A DNA stretch of 64,000 nt, taken from positions 744,001 to 808,000 of the forward strand of contig NHNW01000007.1 in NCBI GenBank assembly GCA_002786025.1, read 5' to 3'. Every line of letters begins with the position of its first letter. Position 1 is the first letter of the stretch. Of this stretch, positions 11,454-21,849 are shown piece by piece. Position numbers and translations under genes: made by a program. Source of the DNA: Zasmidium citrigriseum. Lineage: Eukaryota; Ascomycota; Dothideomycetes; Mycosphaerellales; Mycosphaerellaceae. The notes under the pieces are model-generated. The model worked only from the letters and a program-made list of their open reading frames with translations, was not told the DNA's origin and did not search any database.

Positions 11454-11831
11454 ATTAAGATGTTTCCCGGTGTCGTTCCCCTAGTACAGTAGTAGGGTAG
11501 AAGTCCGTGAATGGCACTGACATTTCAATGAAGTTATTTGCTCATGACTTTCAGCCCTAGGCTGGCAAACAGTACTCATGGAGCGAGTAGGGCTAACACT
11601 CCGCATAAGGGCGATTGTCACGAGCCAGGAGGCTCTTATGTCCGTACCAAGGGGAGCTCCGCAAAAGCACCATACTGCTGCAAGCAAGGACCTTCCAACT
11701 ACTGTACCGGATGCCGGTCGAAAGTACCTAGCCATGCCGACATGCCACTTCGTATTAGATTTACAAGCGCCTTGCATGATGTTACTAAACCAACACCACT
11801 CCTTTAGTGACGGACACTCCACGGCCTTGGC
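11454..11831. other. Intergenic, no gene seen
   Basis: This gap separates two minus-strand genes. It holds the upstream region of the MOSC fusion and the 3' end of the carbonic anhydrase gene. Open frames here on either strand lack family landmarks. Confidence 0.4.
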
Positions 11832-12381
11832 TTAAACTATCCGCTCTACCTTCCCAGTCCGTACATCATACACCAAGCCACTGACCACAGTCCCGTTAAG
11901 CAATGCCTTATGACTCTTCAACCAGGCTACTTCTTCTTTAATGCTGGTCTCTGGATCGACAAAAGGCTGAAAATCGAAGCCGTCGAACAGAGCATTCTCC
12001 CCCTGGTTACGAACAACGGCTTGGTGTGCACCCTCATTGGTAAAGCTCGCAGTACCACAGTCTGTGTGCTTGATCAAAATGACTTCTCTTGTCCCAAGCA
12101 TGTGTTGTGAGATGAGAATGGAGCGTAGAGCATCTTTGACGTTCCTGCCGGCGTTGCGAATGACGTGCATTTCGCCCATGTTGACGCCAAAAGCGGTACC
12201 TGGGACGATTCGAGTATCGTGACAGGTGACTTCGCACTGTCAGTTGTGCTTGTATGAGTACAATCTTGACTCTACCTAGACAGCATAGTCGAGCTGGCAG
12301 CACTGAAAGATGGCCTTCAGAGAAATTTGCAGCATATCTGTCGTTAGCCTCCAGGAGACTTTGCACATTTGGCGTTGCCAT
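11832..12381 (-). CDS. Beta-class carbonic anhydrase
   Basis: Hydrates CO2 to bicarbonate with a Zn ion bound by two Cys, one His and an Asp. The exons are 12381-12276 and 12229-11832, giving 167 residues, in the short range of fungal beta-CAs. The signature CHDTR places C38, D40 and R42, and HTDC places H90 and C93. GVNMGEMHVIRNAG and DALRSILISQHMLGTREV are typical of the family. The 46-base intron is short; the acceptor was chosen because it closes the frame exactly before VTCHD, and it should be checked with RNA. No targeting peptide is evident. It may recycle CO2 released by ureide breakdown, given its neighbours; that is inference. Confidence 0.83.
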
Positions 12382-13137
12382 TCTGAGATTGAGTCACAAC
12401 AATGAATCTTTGCTGCTTGATCTCAACGTAAAGAGTCTTATAGAGACTGGCCATACTGATCTCGGCGATACCAACGGTCTGCTTCATGCCACCATGGAGT
12501 GTCCGGTGCTAGTAGACTCCGATACTTTCACTCGCTCTTGGCCAACACCAGCGGCGGAATATCAACGCGCCCTATCGACAATGTTAGCGCTCAGGGCATC
12601 TCAAGACCCATGATAGACCTAGGGTTTCGGCGATGTGCAAGTGAATGTTCGACCTCGGCGATAACTTCCCATTCGGGAAGGCTCGCTCCAGGATTGCTGG
12701 AATGGGCAGAGACGGGCAGAGACGTCGATCTATTCAAGATTTCCAGCAACAGGGATTAAGTAGGCATCGCAGTGAGCCAGTCAATGACTTACTGATGACC
12801 GAGCAGCATCAGACGAAGTGCTTTGGTACGGTCAGTCGCTCGCTCTTACTCACCAAATTTGAGCAGTTGCAACCGAAGATAATGGCTGCCTCGCCATTAC
12901 TAGGGTCGTCGCGGTATGGATGCATATTGGTAGCCGATGACAGAAGTTCTTCTCATGCAATATAAGGAGCAAGTGTTGACGAAGGTGAGAAGGCGGCGGC
13001 ATGAGGTGAAGTCGAATCCCGGCTGACATGGAGCTGCCGGCCCGAGCTCCGGCTGACCATCTCTCGACGACAACATCGTCACCATCGTGCTGAATCTTGT
13101 GTGCTAGCTTTTCATCAGGTCGAGGGCAATCATCGCA
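12382..13137. promoter_or_regulatory. Bidirectional promoter region
   Basis: A 756-base region lies between the divergent carbonic anhydrase (minus) and NodB-fold (plus) genes. I see HGATAR-type GATA sites at 12611, 12659 and 12877 and one on the other strand at 12572, which could bind an AreA-type nitrogen regulator. Roughly two are expected by chance in this length, so the support is weak. No convincing gene. Confidence 0.35.
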
Positions 13138-14058
13138 ATGACAATCCCAGGTAAATGGCCACAAGGTGCCAAAGCAGCCATAGCACTCACACTCGACAAC
13201 TGCGGCGAAGCAGCCGACCTTAACCGAGGACTATGGCCCAAAGACCAACCCATTGGCAATCACTACTCGATAACAGAAGTCTTGCCTCAGATCCTAGCCC
13301 TACTGAAGAGATACAACATCAAAGTGACCTACTTCATCGAAGCCTGGAGTCTAGCGCACTATGGAGCAGTAATTGCCAACGACCTCGCAGGCCATGGCCA
13401 CGAAGTCGCATGGCATGCGTGGCAGCACGAAGCATGGAATAAGCTCGACGATGAAGAAGAAGAGAAGAACTTCAAACGAAGCTTTGGAGATGAAGGCGTA
13501 GGTGGCTTCCTCAGCAACGGGCCAGCCAAAGGCAAAGTCCAGGCTTATCGAGGGTTTCGACCTCCTGGTGGCATCATCCATGGCGAGAGAACGCTCTCAC
13601 TATGTCGAGACTATGGTCTGGAATACATAAGTCCCGCAGCAGAACAAGCAGCTCTCGTCGAATTCGATCGCAATGGCACGAAAGACTCCATGGTCATCCT
13701 CCCATTTCGATGGACATGCGTGGACGCAACATATTACATGGACGCCTTCTCTGGACTCAGAAAGCTCAAAGACTTAGGCTCAGATTCTCTCAGCGAAGAA
13801 GTGCTTGTCGAGAAGTACATCTCCGCAATCGACGAGGCGATCCAGAAGGGAGAGTTTCTCTCATTGCTATTCCATCCATTCCTGTCTCACACGAAGCCAC
13901 GAATGCAAGCCATCGAGCGAGTCGTGCACCATCTTGCACAAAAGCGAGACGAGGGAATGATTTGGCTTACGACGTGTAGAGAAATTGAAGACTTCGTTCG
14001 GAGAAATCCTGATGTTGTGGCGAAAGATCCGGAGTGGGATATGGCGTCGTGGAGATGA
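13138..14058 (+). CDS. NodB-fold polysaccharide deacetylase-like amidohydrolase
   Basis: A 306-residue single-exon protein of the polysaccharide deacetylase superfamily, which removes acyl or opens amide bonds with one metal ion. The landmarks are LTLDNCGEAAD (catalytic/metal Asp around D20), HGHEVAWHAWQHE with H93 and H97 as the metal-binding His pair, YRGFRPPGG as the RxPxG motif, and LLFHPFLS near the end. There is no signal peptide, unlike chitin deacetylases. The N-terminal wording resembles bacterial and fungal cytosolic members related to PuuE-type allantoinase rather than cell-wall enzymes. It stands directly upstream of the barbiturase-family gene on the same strand, 234 bases apart, which favours a ureide or amide substrate. 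The exact substrate is unknown. Confidence 0.8.
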   Translation: MTIPGKWPQGAKAAIALTLDNCGEAADLNRGLWPKDQPIGNHYSITEVLPQILALLKRYNIKVTYFIEAWSLAHYGAVIANDLAGHGHEVAWHAWQHEAWNKLDDEEEEKNFKRSFGDEGVGGFLSNGPAKGKVQAYRGFRPPGGIIHGERTLSLCRDYGLEYISPAAEQAALVEFDRNGTKDSMVILPFRWTCVDATYYMDAFSGLRKLKDLGSDSLSEEVLVEKYISAIDEAIQKGEFLSLLFHPFLSHTKPRMQAIERVVHHLAQKRDEGMIWLTTCREIEDFVRRNPDVVAKDPEWDMASWR

Positions 14059-14292
14059 AATATATCAAGTCTCAAGCCGCCATGTCAAAGCTACGCTGCG
14101 AACGACGCCGAAAAGTCTTGACATCCACGACGGCCTGCAAAGCTTTCGCATCAAACGACCTTCGGCCGCCTTCGGGCCGAAAGCTGGCCGGCGGCCTTAT
14201 CAGGCTGCCTATCAGTTGGCCATTGAAGACATACGATCAATGTCTACCTACGGCGCCCTGCAAGATCTCCATACCTGTCACGATTCGCTACA

Positions 14293-15458
14293 ATGCCACC
14301 AGCAACGATCCTCAAATTTGCAACAAGTTCCCCAGCCGACCTCACTCCCCTGACAAACCTCCACGATGCCGGCCTCAAGACAGAACAAATCCTCGGCGTG
14401 GTCGGGAAGACAGAAGGCAATGGCTGTGTCAACGACTTCAGCCGTACCCTGTCATCTCACGTCTGGGATGCCGTGATCCCTGAGAAAGCCATCACGATTT
14501 TCTCCGGAGGGACAGAAGGCGTTCTGTCGCCTCATGTGTCGATGATCTCGGAGTCTGAGCAACCTACCGGATTGCGAGCGGCAGTTACGCGAAGTAGGGT
14601 GCTGGAGCCATGGGAAGTTGGCACGGCTGCGCAAGCTGAGACGGTGGCGTTCAGTATCGAACGGGCGATGGAAAACGAGGGCATCAAGGCCGAAGATGTG
14701 CAATTGGTACTCGTCAAGTGTCCGCTATTGACGAGCGCAAAAATCGTCACTATTCAGAGCACTGGTCGTACACCAGTTACAGTTGATACCTACGAATCGA
14801 TGGTACGTCCACGTTTACTTTGCACTGTACAGCGACGGTGACTGACAATGCAGGCCCTTTCGCGCTACGCAACCGCGATCGGCATTGGCCTCGCTCTCAA
14901 TGAGCTTACACCATCAGAAATCTCCCAAGCCCTGTCGTCCAGCAACTTCAACACCTCAAAAGCCTCCTGTTCCTCTGGCGCCGAGCTTGAGGACTGCCAC
15001 ATTCTCATCCTCGCCAACGACCACTTCACCCCTGCCAAGCCACTCTCAACCCTCTTCCGCGCCTTCAGCACCGTCATGTCCTCAGCCATCGACTTCCCGA
15101 GCCTCCAATCAATCCTCTCTCAAGCTCTCACGCCCCAGCCACCATACACGAAAGCGACCCTGGTGCAAGTCTTCGCCAAAGCAGAAGCAGATCCCTCTGG
15201 GCTTGTAACAGGGAAGTTCAGGCACACGATGCTGACGGATTCGGATTTGCATAGTACACGGCATGCGAGAGCTGCGGTGGGTGGCTTGATTGCGGGTGTT
15301 ACAGGGGATTGTTGTGTTTATGTTTCTGGGGGTGCGGAAGGTGAGTAGTACCAACGTTCAAATTCTGAACCAATGTCAATGTTGACGAATATGTGTGTGC
15401 AGGACAAGGACCGAAGGGAGGAGGTGGCGTTTGTGTCGTTGCCAGGTGGGAGATGTAG
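14293..15458 (+). CDS. Cyanuric acid hydrolase/barbiturase family ring-opening amidohydrolase
   Basis: Member of the AtzD/TrzD/barbiturase family, a three-repeat 'toblerone' fold that hydrolyses cyclic ureides. The exons are 14293-14802, 14854-15340 and 15403-15458, giving 350 residues. All three Lys-Ser pairs expected of the family are visible: K39 in GKTEGNG with S71 in FSGGTEG, K142 in LVKCP with S210/S211 in SCSSGAE, and K279 in VFAKAEAD with S328 in VSGGAEG. The C-terminal GPKGGGG motif comes from the short third exon. Known substrates are barbiturate (giving ureidomalonate) and cyanurate (giving carboxybiuret); sequence alone does not separate them. The family is common in bacteria and sporadic in fungi. 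The nearby DUR3-type transporter and NodB-fold enzyme support a role in nitrogen salvage. Confidence 0.9.
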
Positions 15459-15698
15459 GAATGCCTGAATCGAATGCCTGAAGCGAGTTGAAGAAGTGGA
15501 TGGAGCGCTCTGAGTATACAAAATCAGACTTGAGACAAGTACTACACAATACATTGCAACGTCGCCAAGCCCGAAGCCCGGGAGAATGTGAGCGCGCTGA
15601 TAAAGAGCAATACTCATGCACCCAAGCAGAAGTCCCAAACGCCAAGACAGACTGTCAATCGCCACAATCACACTCTCCACCGCCTCGCCGCCTCGCCA

Positions 15699-16595
15699 TC
15701 AGTACTCCGGAGACATCCATGCCGGACGCGCACCACGGACTGCAGCGTCTCCAATACGGAAGCGGTCTCTCTCCGCACCCAAGCGACGAACATTCCGATT
15801 TCCAGGCTTGTCCCCTCGAGGACTATGGGCCGCGTTAAGCGGCGGACTGCCCATCTCGCTCAACAACAGGAAGGTCAGCGTGTCCTTCTCCTTAATAAGC
15901 GTCTTGAAAGAGTCGAAGGTGAGGAGGTGCTTCATGTGCGTCTTCATGAGAGGGAGGACGACTTTCCACAATGTGCGATCTTTCGGGTGGCAGCGCTCGT
16001 CGATGGCGTAGATGCCCTTGACAAAGGCCTCGACGTCGTTGATGGGGTCGCAGCTTGCGAGGAAGCGGTCGGCGGCGAGGGATTGGAGGGCGGGGATGTT
16101 GTACTAAAGACGTCTTTGTTAGTCGGATAGACACGAAGGAGAATGATGGACTTGCCTTGTCGGCTGCTTGGTAAACGAGAACCGCGAACTCGGGCTTAGA
16201 CAGGTCGCCGATCTTACTGTCGTCCCAGGCGAAGTTGTATAAGTAGTGGATGAGCGTGTGCAGGACACTCGAGTCTTCAGGAAGGGCGATGACGTCTTTG
16301 TGGGCTTCCTACCAATTGTCAGTACTCGAGGCGTGTGCATGCGGCAGTAAGACGACTAACCATGAACTCGCCACCGAGAGCCTTCTCGAACCACTTGGAC
16401 TGCGGATACAAGACGACTTTGTGTACCTTCCATTGGGCAGCACCGGTGCTGTCGGTAATCGTCAGGTCGGAGAAGAGGCCCGTCTTCAAGAACCTGGTTA
16501 AGACTCGGGGTCAGCTATGAGCAGTCTCTAGTCGGCGGAGTGACTACTTACCCCTTGATACCCGACTTAAGGGGATCGTCCGGATTCTGGACCAT
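15699..16595 (-). CDS. BTB/POZ domain protein
   Basis: A fungal BTB/POZ protein, probably a protein-interaction adaptor. The exons are 16595-16552, 16493-16361, 16308-16156 and 16103-15699, giving 244 residues. The fold is seen in LFSDLTITD, HKVVLYPQSKWFEKALGGEFM, VLHTLIHYLYNFAW and FAVLVYQAADKYNIPALQSLAADRF. The third intron starts with GC (AAG|GCAAGT) and is required to keep frame and homology. The start at 16595 (MVQNPDDP) was chosen because upstream residues look non-conserved; an in-frame ATG at 16742 would add 49 residues. The C-terminal ~40 residues are basic and not conserved. No function is known. Confidence 0.8.
16104..16155 (-). other. GC-AG intron in the BTB gene
   Basis: The donor is GCAAGT after an exon ending AAG; the acceptor is TTTAG. 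No GT donor nearby keeps both the frame and the BTB helix ADKYNIPAL. Found by reading; not confirmed by transcript. Confidence 0.75.
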
Positions 16596-16995
16596 AACTG
16601 TGATGGATGTTAAGGTTCGAGTCGGTAATAGTCGGTATGTAGTCGAGAGGAGCGAAGTCAAAGATCGAGGCGGGGCGCAAAAGTGTTTAGAGTGTAAGGA
16701 GAGAAGCGAAGATTGATTTGACGGGAGCAGCGGCGCAATCACTCACTGTCGCGGCTTGCAGATTCACGAGCTAGCCTGTGCACAAGCGGGCATTCACTTG
16801 CCTAAAGTTTCAAATGCCGTCCTGGCCAAACTAAATCTGTAGAGTATGTACTTAGCTAAAGGGTATGTACTTACGCCGCTCCATATGTGTGAAGAAATCA
16901 CCATAACAGTGCATGCAAGGACTTTTCGTTCCATTGAATGAGATATAACCACCTGCACTCTGCAAACAAGGCTTACATGCTCGATGCGTTCCCAC

Positions 16996-19134
16996 TCAGC
17001 TCTCCCCACCCTCAAACTCCACAAGCGCAGTCCCAGCCTTACACATATCCCCCGCCCGATGCACGACTTTACTCACCGTCCCATCCTGCGGCGACCGAAT
17101 CACAGTCTCCATCTTCATACTCTCAATCACGACCAGTGGTTGATTCTTCTTCACCTGCTGGCCCTCCTCGACCTCCACCCTCAGAACCTTACAGGGCATA
17201 GGAGCCAGCACACTATTCGCGACGTCTTTCAGCCCGAGAGCCTTCTCGGCCCATTTCGGCAGGGCGAGGTGCAGGCGGTATTGACGGCCTTGTTGGAAGA
17301 GGGTTATGGTGGAGGATTCGGGGTCCTGGATTAGGGTTGTGGCGAGGCGGGTGTGGGGGAAGAAGGAGGTGAGGGTTTGGGTTGAGGGGTCGTAGGTTGA
17401 GGTTGTGATGAAGGTTTCGCCGTTGACGGTGACGGAGTAGGTTTCCGGGGCTGTCTTGAAGATTCTGACGGGGACGGGTTCGTTGGTCATTTGGGGGTCG
17501 GTGGAGGATTGCACGAGGTCGAAGGTCCTGGGTTGAGGTGTGTTGCCGAAGCCCACGGTTTGTAATGGCTGGATTGGGGCTGTGGGAGTACTATGCCGTG
17601 CTTGCTCTGCTTCGTAGAGGCCGATCGCTGCTTGTGCCCAGACTTCGTTCGCGATGGCTTCGTTCTCGAAGAGCTCGTCGTGGTGCTTGGGGATGTATCC
17701 AGTCTCGACATCGCCAGCGATGAAGTCCTGGCTCTGGCAGACCTTTTTCACAAAGTCAATATTTGTGATTGGGCCAGCAATCTCATATTGCTCAAGGGCA
17801 GTGACCATCTTCTGCAAGCTTGATGTCCTGTCAGGGCCGCTGACGATCAATTTGGCAATCATTGGGTCGTAATGACTGGAAACCTCATCCCCTTCCACGA
17901 AACCCGCGTCGATGCGAACGCTTTCCGTCTGTGGCGGCGTTCGAAGATGCAAGAGCTTACCAGTCGATGGAATGAAGTTCATACTGGGATCTTCAGCGTA
18001 GATTCGTGCTTCGATGGCATGGCCTCTACTTTTTATCCTCTCCTCGACCTCCGCCTGTGTAAGAGGAAGCTTGCCTCCTTCCGCAACGATGATTTGCCAA
18101 CGGACCAGATCCTCTCCAGTGACCATCTCGGTGACGGGATGTTCGACTTGCAATCTCGTGTTCATCTCCATGAAGAAGAATTCGCCAGTTTCATTGTCGA
18201 AGATGAACTCGACAGTCCCTGCACCTTCGTATCCAACAGCAAGCGCGGCTTGTCTAGCTTTCTCCCAGAGGTCCTGTCGGATATTCTCAGGAAGATTGGG
18301 TGCAGGCGACTCCTCAAGGATCTTCTGATGTCTTCGTTGAATACTGCAGTCACGCTCTCCCAGTGCGACACAGTTGCCATGCTTGTCAGCAAAGACTTGC
18401 ACCTCGATGTGTCGCGGAGTGGTAATGTATTTCTCCACAAGCATGATGTCGTCTCCAAAGGAGCTCCGAGCTTCCGACTTGGCTGAATCCAACTGCTGCT
18501 GGAATTCCTCTGGCTTCATGACAATTCGCATTCCCTTGCCACCACCGCCCTTGACAGCCTTCAAAAGTACAGGGTAGCCAATGCTCTCAGCTTGCTGCTC
18601 GAGATACTTCGGGTCTTGCTCCGAGCCATGATAACCGGGAATGCAAGGTACGCCAGCTTCGATTATAATCTCTTTGCTGCGGCTCTTGTCGCCCATGGCC
18701 TCAATAGCCTTCCAGGGTGGACCAATGAACTTGACTCCAGCATCTGTACAGGCCTTCGCAAAGGCAGCATTCTCCGAGAGAAAGCCATAGCCGGGATGGA
18801 TGGCCTGGCAGCCCTGTTCCTTGGCGACTTGAATGATTCGATTGCCATTGAGGTATTGATCGGTACTGCCTAGATTGACCGTGAATGGAGAGCTGAGGGC
18901 ATGTTGCGATAGACGGTCTGGATCTGTATACAGAGTTGTTGTCCTGATGCCGTACTGTGATGCCGTTCGACCGACGCGTAGAGCAATCTCACCACGATTT
19001 GCGATTAGTATGGATTGCAAGGGTTCGGGTGTCTCTGTTGTGGATGTTGATTGCCATCGTTTGGATCTCCTTAATACAGCAGTCGCCGAAGTTCGAAGGG
19101 CGCGGATTCTTGCTACGGAGGACATTGCTATCAC
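16996..19134 (-). CDS. mccA: 3-methylcrotonyl-CoA carboxylase alpha (biotin) subunit, mitochondrial
   Basis: A 712-residue single-exon protein that carboxylates biotin and, with the beta subunit, converts 3-methylcrotonyl-CoA to 3-methylglutaconyl-CoA in leucine degradation. An Arg/Ser-rich N-terminus of about 30 residues is a mitochondrial presequence. It is followed by the biotin carboxylase domain (ILIANRGEIALRV, GGGGKGMRIV, EMNTRLQVEHPVTE) and a C-terminal biotinyl domain whose IESMKMET motif places the biotin at K674. The length suits MCC alpha rather than propionyl- or acetyl-CoA carboxylases, and no urea carboxylase segment is present. No beta subunit gene lies in the window, although fungi often keep the leucine-catabolic genes together. 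Propionyl-CoA carboxylase alpha is the main alternative. Confidence 0.88.
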   Translation of the reverse strand: MIAMSSVARIRALRTSATAVLRRSKRWQSTSTTETPEPLQSILIANRGEIALRVGRTASQYGIRTTTLYTDPDRLSQHALSSPFTVNLGSTDQYLNGNRIIQVAKEQGCQAIHPGYGFLSENAAFAKACTDAGVKFIGPPWKAIEAMGDKSRSKEIIIEAGVPCIPGYHGSEQDPKYLEQQAESIGYPVLLKAVKGGGGKGMRIVMKPEEFQQQLDSAKSEARSSFGDDIMLVEKYITTPRHIEVQVFADKHGNCVALGERDCSIQRRHQKILEESPAPNLPENIRQDLWEKARQAALAVGYEGAGTVEFIFDNETGEFFFMEMNTRLQVEHPVTEMVTGEDLVRWQIIVAEGGKLPLTQAEVEERIKSRGHAIEARIYAEDPSMNFIPSTGKLLHLRTPPQTESVRIDAGFVEGDEVSSHYDPMIAKLIVSGPDRTSSLQKMVTALEQYEIAGPITNIDFVKKVCQSQDFIAGDVETGYIPKHHDELFENEAIANEVWAQAAIGLYEAEQARHSTPTAPIQPLQTVGFGNTPQPRTFDLVQSSTDPQMTNEPVPVRIFKTAPETYSVTVNGETFITTSTYDPSTQTLTSFFPHTRLATTLIQDPESSTITLFQQGRQYRLHLALPKWAEKALGLKDVANSVLAPMPCKVLRVEVEEGQQVKKNQPLVVIESMKMETVIRSPQDGTVSKVVHRAGDMCKAGTALVEFEGGES

Positions 19135-19862
19135 ATAATGAGGCAGTCTGATGCAGGATCTTTCAGAGAACTTGTTTAATGAGGAGGTGAAGTGAGGGCG
19201 ACAAAGCCGTGAAGTCTAAACGCCCCATGTTCCCCTGCACCGCGAATAGCCGGCGTGGGGAAGTTCAGGGTTGCGGGTTTCGGGAGGAGCCGCCGGCGAC
19301 GGCGATATTGACACGTCTCGACGCGTCGTCCACAATTGGTATCGACAGTGAGGTCAAAGACTACATACCGCAATACTCAACGTATCTATGTCATGATTGG
19401 TTATTTCACGCGTCTCTCCAAAATGAGGTGGTGCTGGCGATGAGGTCAGCGTGCTTGTGGCGCCCCCACCGCGAACGTGCACCAATGCCATCCCCGTCTT
19501 CTGCTGCCATGCGTCTTCAGCTACAACAGCCTGTACCATCGACAATATCATCAGCTGGTACATCCACCGCAACCTCCTCGCGGACATCGACATGACGGAT
19601 TAACCGAACCTTTTTACCCTTTACCGCTTCACCGACAACACCACCCCATGATCCATCGTCAACGCGTGGAGTGTGCTCCCTCGCGCGCGTAGCTGCATCG
19701 AATCGCCCGCTCCCACATGATTTGGTGCGCCGTCGACAACCGGCTGGCAGCAGCAATCCGCGTGCCCCTCGCGATTGCTGCCCGCGACGCAAGCGTCAAG
19801 TAGAGCCCGAATTCTGCTCTTTGTCCTGACCCAACCCTTGCTGAGCAAATCCATCCGTCGAA
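19135..19862. promoter_or_regulatory. Divergent promoter region
   Basis: 728 bases lie between the minus-strand mccA gene and the plus-strand acidic protein gene. It must hold both promoters and leaders. Open frames on both strands here look like GC-rich leader sequence without family landmarks. Confidence 0.4.
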
Positions 19863-21465
19863 ATGGCCGACGACTGGGACTATGACGACGGCGTCTACGA
19901 GGAGGAAGGCTGGTTTTATGTCGAAGACGAGTTCGATCTGGCGGTACGTGTGCTGTCCTGCCCCTCCCCGTGTCTCGGCACCATGCGCCTTCCCTTCCCG
20001 CTTCCACCCTCTCGGTGTTGCTGCGTTGGACTGAGCTGTTGTCTCAAGCACTGACATTATGATGCATCAGGATGAGCTTGCAGAAGGCCAAGTTCCCGAT
20101 CCCGGCTACAGCGGCACCAACAACGAGATCGAGAACATGGATGGCTACGAATTCGACATCTTTGCCTACTTTGATGATTTGGAATATGGCGACGACTCCT
20201 ACTTCGACTACGGCTTGCCGAATACGAAGGGAAATGCTTCCGAGGCAGGACAGAAGAGGAAACGAGGCGCTGCAAATGTTAGCCCGGGCAAGAGAAGGAA
20301 GACGAATGAGCAGGCTTTGGTTGGAGAGTCTGAGCCTTTGATATTTCGGAGCCGGGATGAGAGATACCGAGCATACAAGCAGGATGCGCCCTTGCTGAAG
20401 GGCAAAGCCTATTCATTTCTCCCAGACTGGAGGGAGCGTTTTGCGGATGAGGATGGCATCATCGCGATTACTAAGATGCCGGCAGACATGCGCAAGGCTG
20501 CGGAGGCGCAGAATGACGAGACTCCGCCGAAATCACGACAGCTTGGAGAGGATGCGTACATGGAAGATGGTGAAGAGGATGGCGAAGACGGATGGGAGGA
20601 TGAGGATGAAGAGGAAGAAGATGAGGAAGGTGGAATTGATATTGACCCCGAGATGCTGAAGTCTATTCTGCGCGAGAAGCTGGGTGCAGCAGGTCTCGAT
20701 GGAATGGATGAGGCGGCTTTCATGCAGACCCTTCAAAAGATGATGTCTGGGGACACTGAAGGGGACGATGCAGCTGGCGATCTCGCAAACTCGCTTCTTG
20801 GAAAATTGACGTCCAACACTGGTGACGAGGCTCTGTCCGGCTGGCTCTCACAACAAGGCGTTTCACTGGAAGATGACGATGCTTCGAGCGTCGCAACCGC
20901 AGACGTGCCGGAGACAGCGAGAGGTGCCACCTCTCGGAAAGATACCGTACAACCCTCGCCCCAAGACAGCGCCATTGAAATGAGCAAGTCCAACGGCGGT
21001 GCTACCCAAATGGCACTCCATCCCGGCTCACCGACCGCCTCCGCAAAGAAGAGGTCAGCGCCTGAGGTGGATGACAATCCTACGAAGAAGCACAAGAAAG
21101 TCCAATTCGATGTGCCTCCTTCATCGGACAGCCACCATACTCCCACTGAAGAGGCGGGCCCGCCAACAAGCGACGATCCACTCATGTCGGAACCGACCGT
21201 GTCAGCCAAGGCTGCCAACAAAACTCGAGCGGCAAACACAGCAGCTGCAGATGCCAACAAGGAGATTTCGGAAGAAGCAGCTCATGAGGACGGTGGCTCG
21301 AAACGAGGCTCTCGCAAGCGAAAAGCCTCCGCCGCAGATGAGAAGCCAGCTGGGAAGAAGACCAAGATGAGGGAGTTGCAGGACTTGGGCCCTCTCCCCG
21401 AAGCTCCTTCTCCAGCGCCTCCTGCGAAGCGGACTCGAAGTGCCAGGTCGAAGGCAGGAAAATGA
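19863..21465 (+). CDS. Acidic, probably nuclear protein of unknown function
   Basis: The exons are 19863-19943 and 20071-21465, giving 491 residues. I do not recognise a named family. The N-terminus is very acidic and aromatic (MADDWDYDDGVYEEEGWFYVE). Basic clusters that fit nuclear localisation signals occur early (KRKRG...GKRRK), in the middle (KKHKK) and near the end (GSRKRKAS, KRTRSARSK). Around residues 175-200 there is an uninterrupted Glu/Asp block. A short conserved-looking segment, AYSFLPDWRERFADEDGI, may be the ordered core. The rest is low complexity with Ser, Thr and Ala. This layout suits a chromatin or nucleolar factor; that is inference only. Confidence 0.75.
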
Positions 21466-21849
21466 TGTGCTTCTCAGCATTGCTTGCATATCTAAATGTT
21501 GGATCAATAGCCTGGGCAAAATCCTTCGTTACGGCAGCCATCGCGGTGGATGCAAGGCATGCTTCTCGGTCAGAGAACCAAAATAATGAAACCTCATAGG
21601 CCCAATCCCTTCTCTGCTGAGATCTCAATCCATTGTTGACTGTCTCCTATCTACTGGCTACCTTCCCCATTCACGTGCGAGTCCCTGTCGTCGGCCAGCT
21701 CCGCCTAAACCCTGTCGGCTGAACTCTAAATTAGCGCCGGCTAAAGACACTAAGCCGCTCTTCTTTCGACTTCATTTGTTGTTTGTTGACATTCTTTCCT
21801 CTTCGTTCACTTCACTTCTCGACATACTTCCAATACTTCCAAGATAAAG
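21466..21849. other. Intergenic, no gene seen
   Basis: This is the 3' flank of the acidic protein gene and the upstream region of the oxygenase-like gene on the same strand. No coding or RNA feature is supported. Confidence 0.4.

Noticed and set aside
12572..12882. GATA-type nitrogen regulator sites
   Set aside because: Four sites in about 750 bases is close to chance expectation, so they are not called as operators.
12254..12965. Plus-strand open frames in the carbonic anhydrase/NodB-fold gap
   Set aside because: Antisense to the carbonic anhydrase first exon or without landmarks; better explained as promoter sequence.
15318..15680. Minus-strand open frame of 120 residues
   Set aside because: It overlaps the third exon of the barbiturase-family gene and has no landmarks.
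16996..19134. Urea amidolyase (urea carboxylase) as an alternative for the biotin carboxylase gene
   Set aside because: It is tempting because of the nearby urea transporter, but the protein is only 712 residues, lacks the allophanate hydrolase and urea carboxylase domains and has a mitochondrial presequence.
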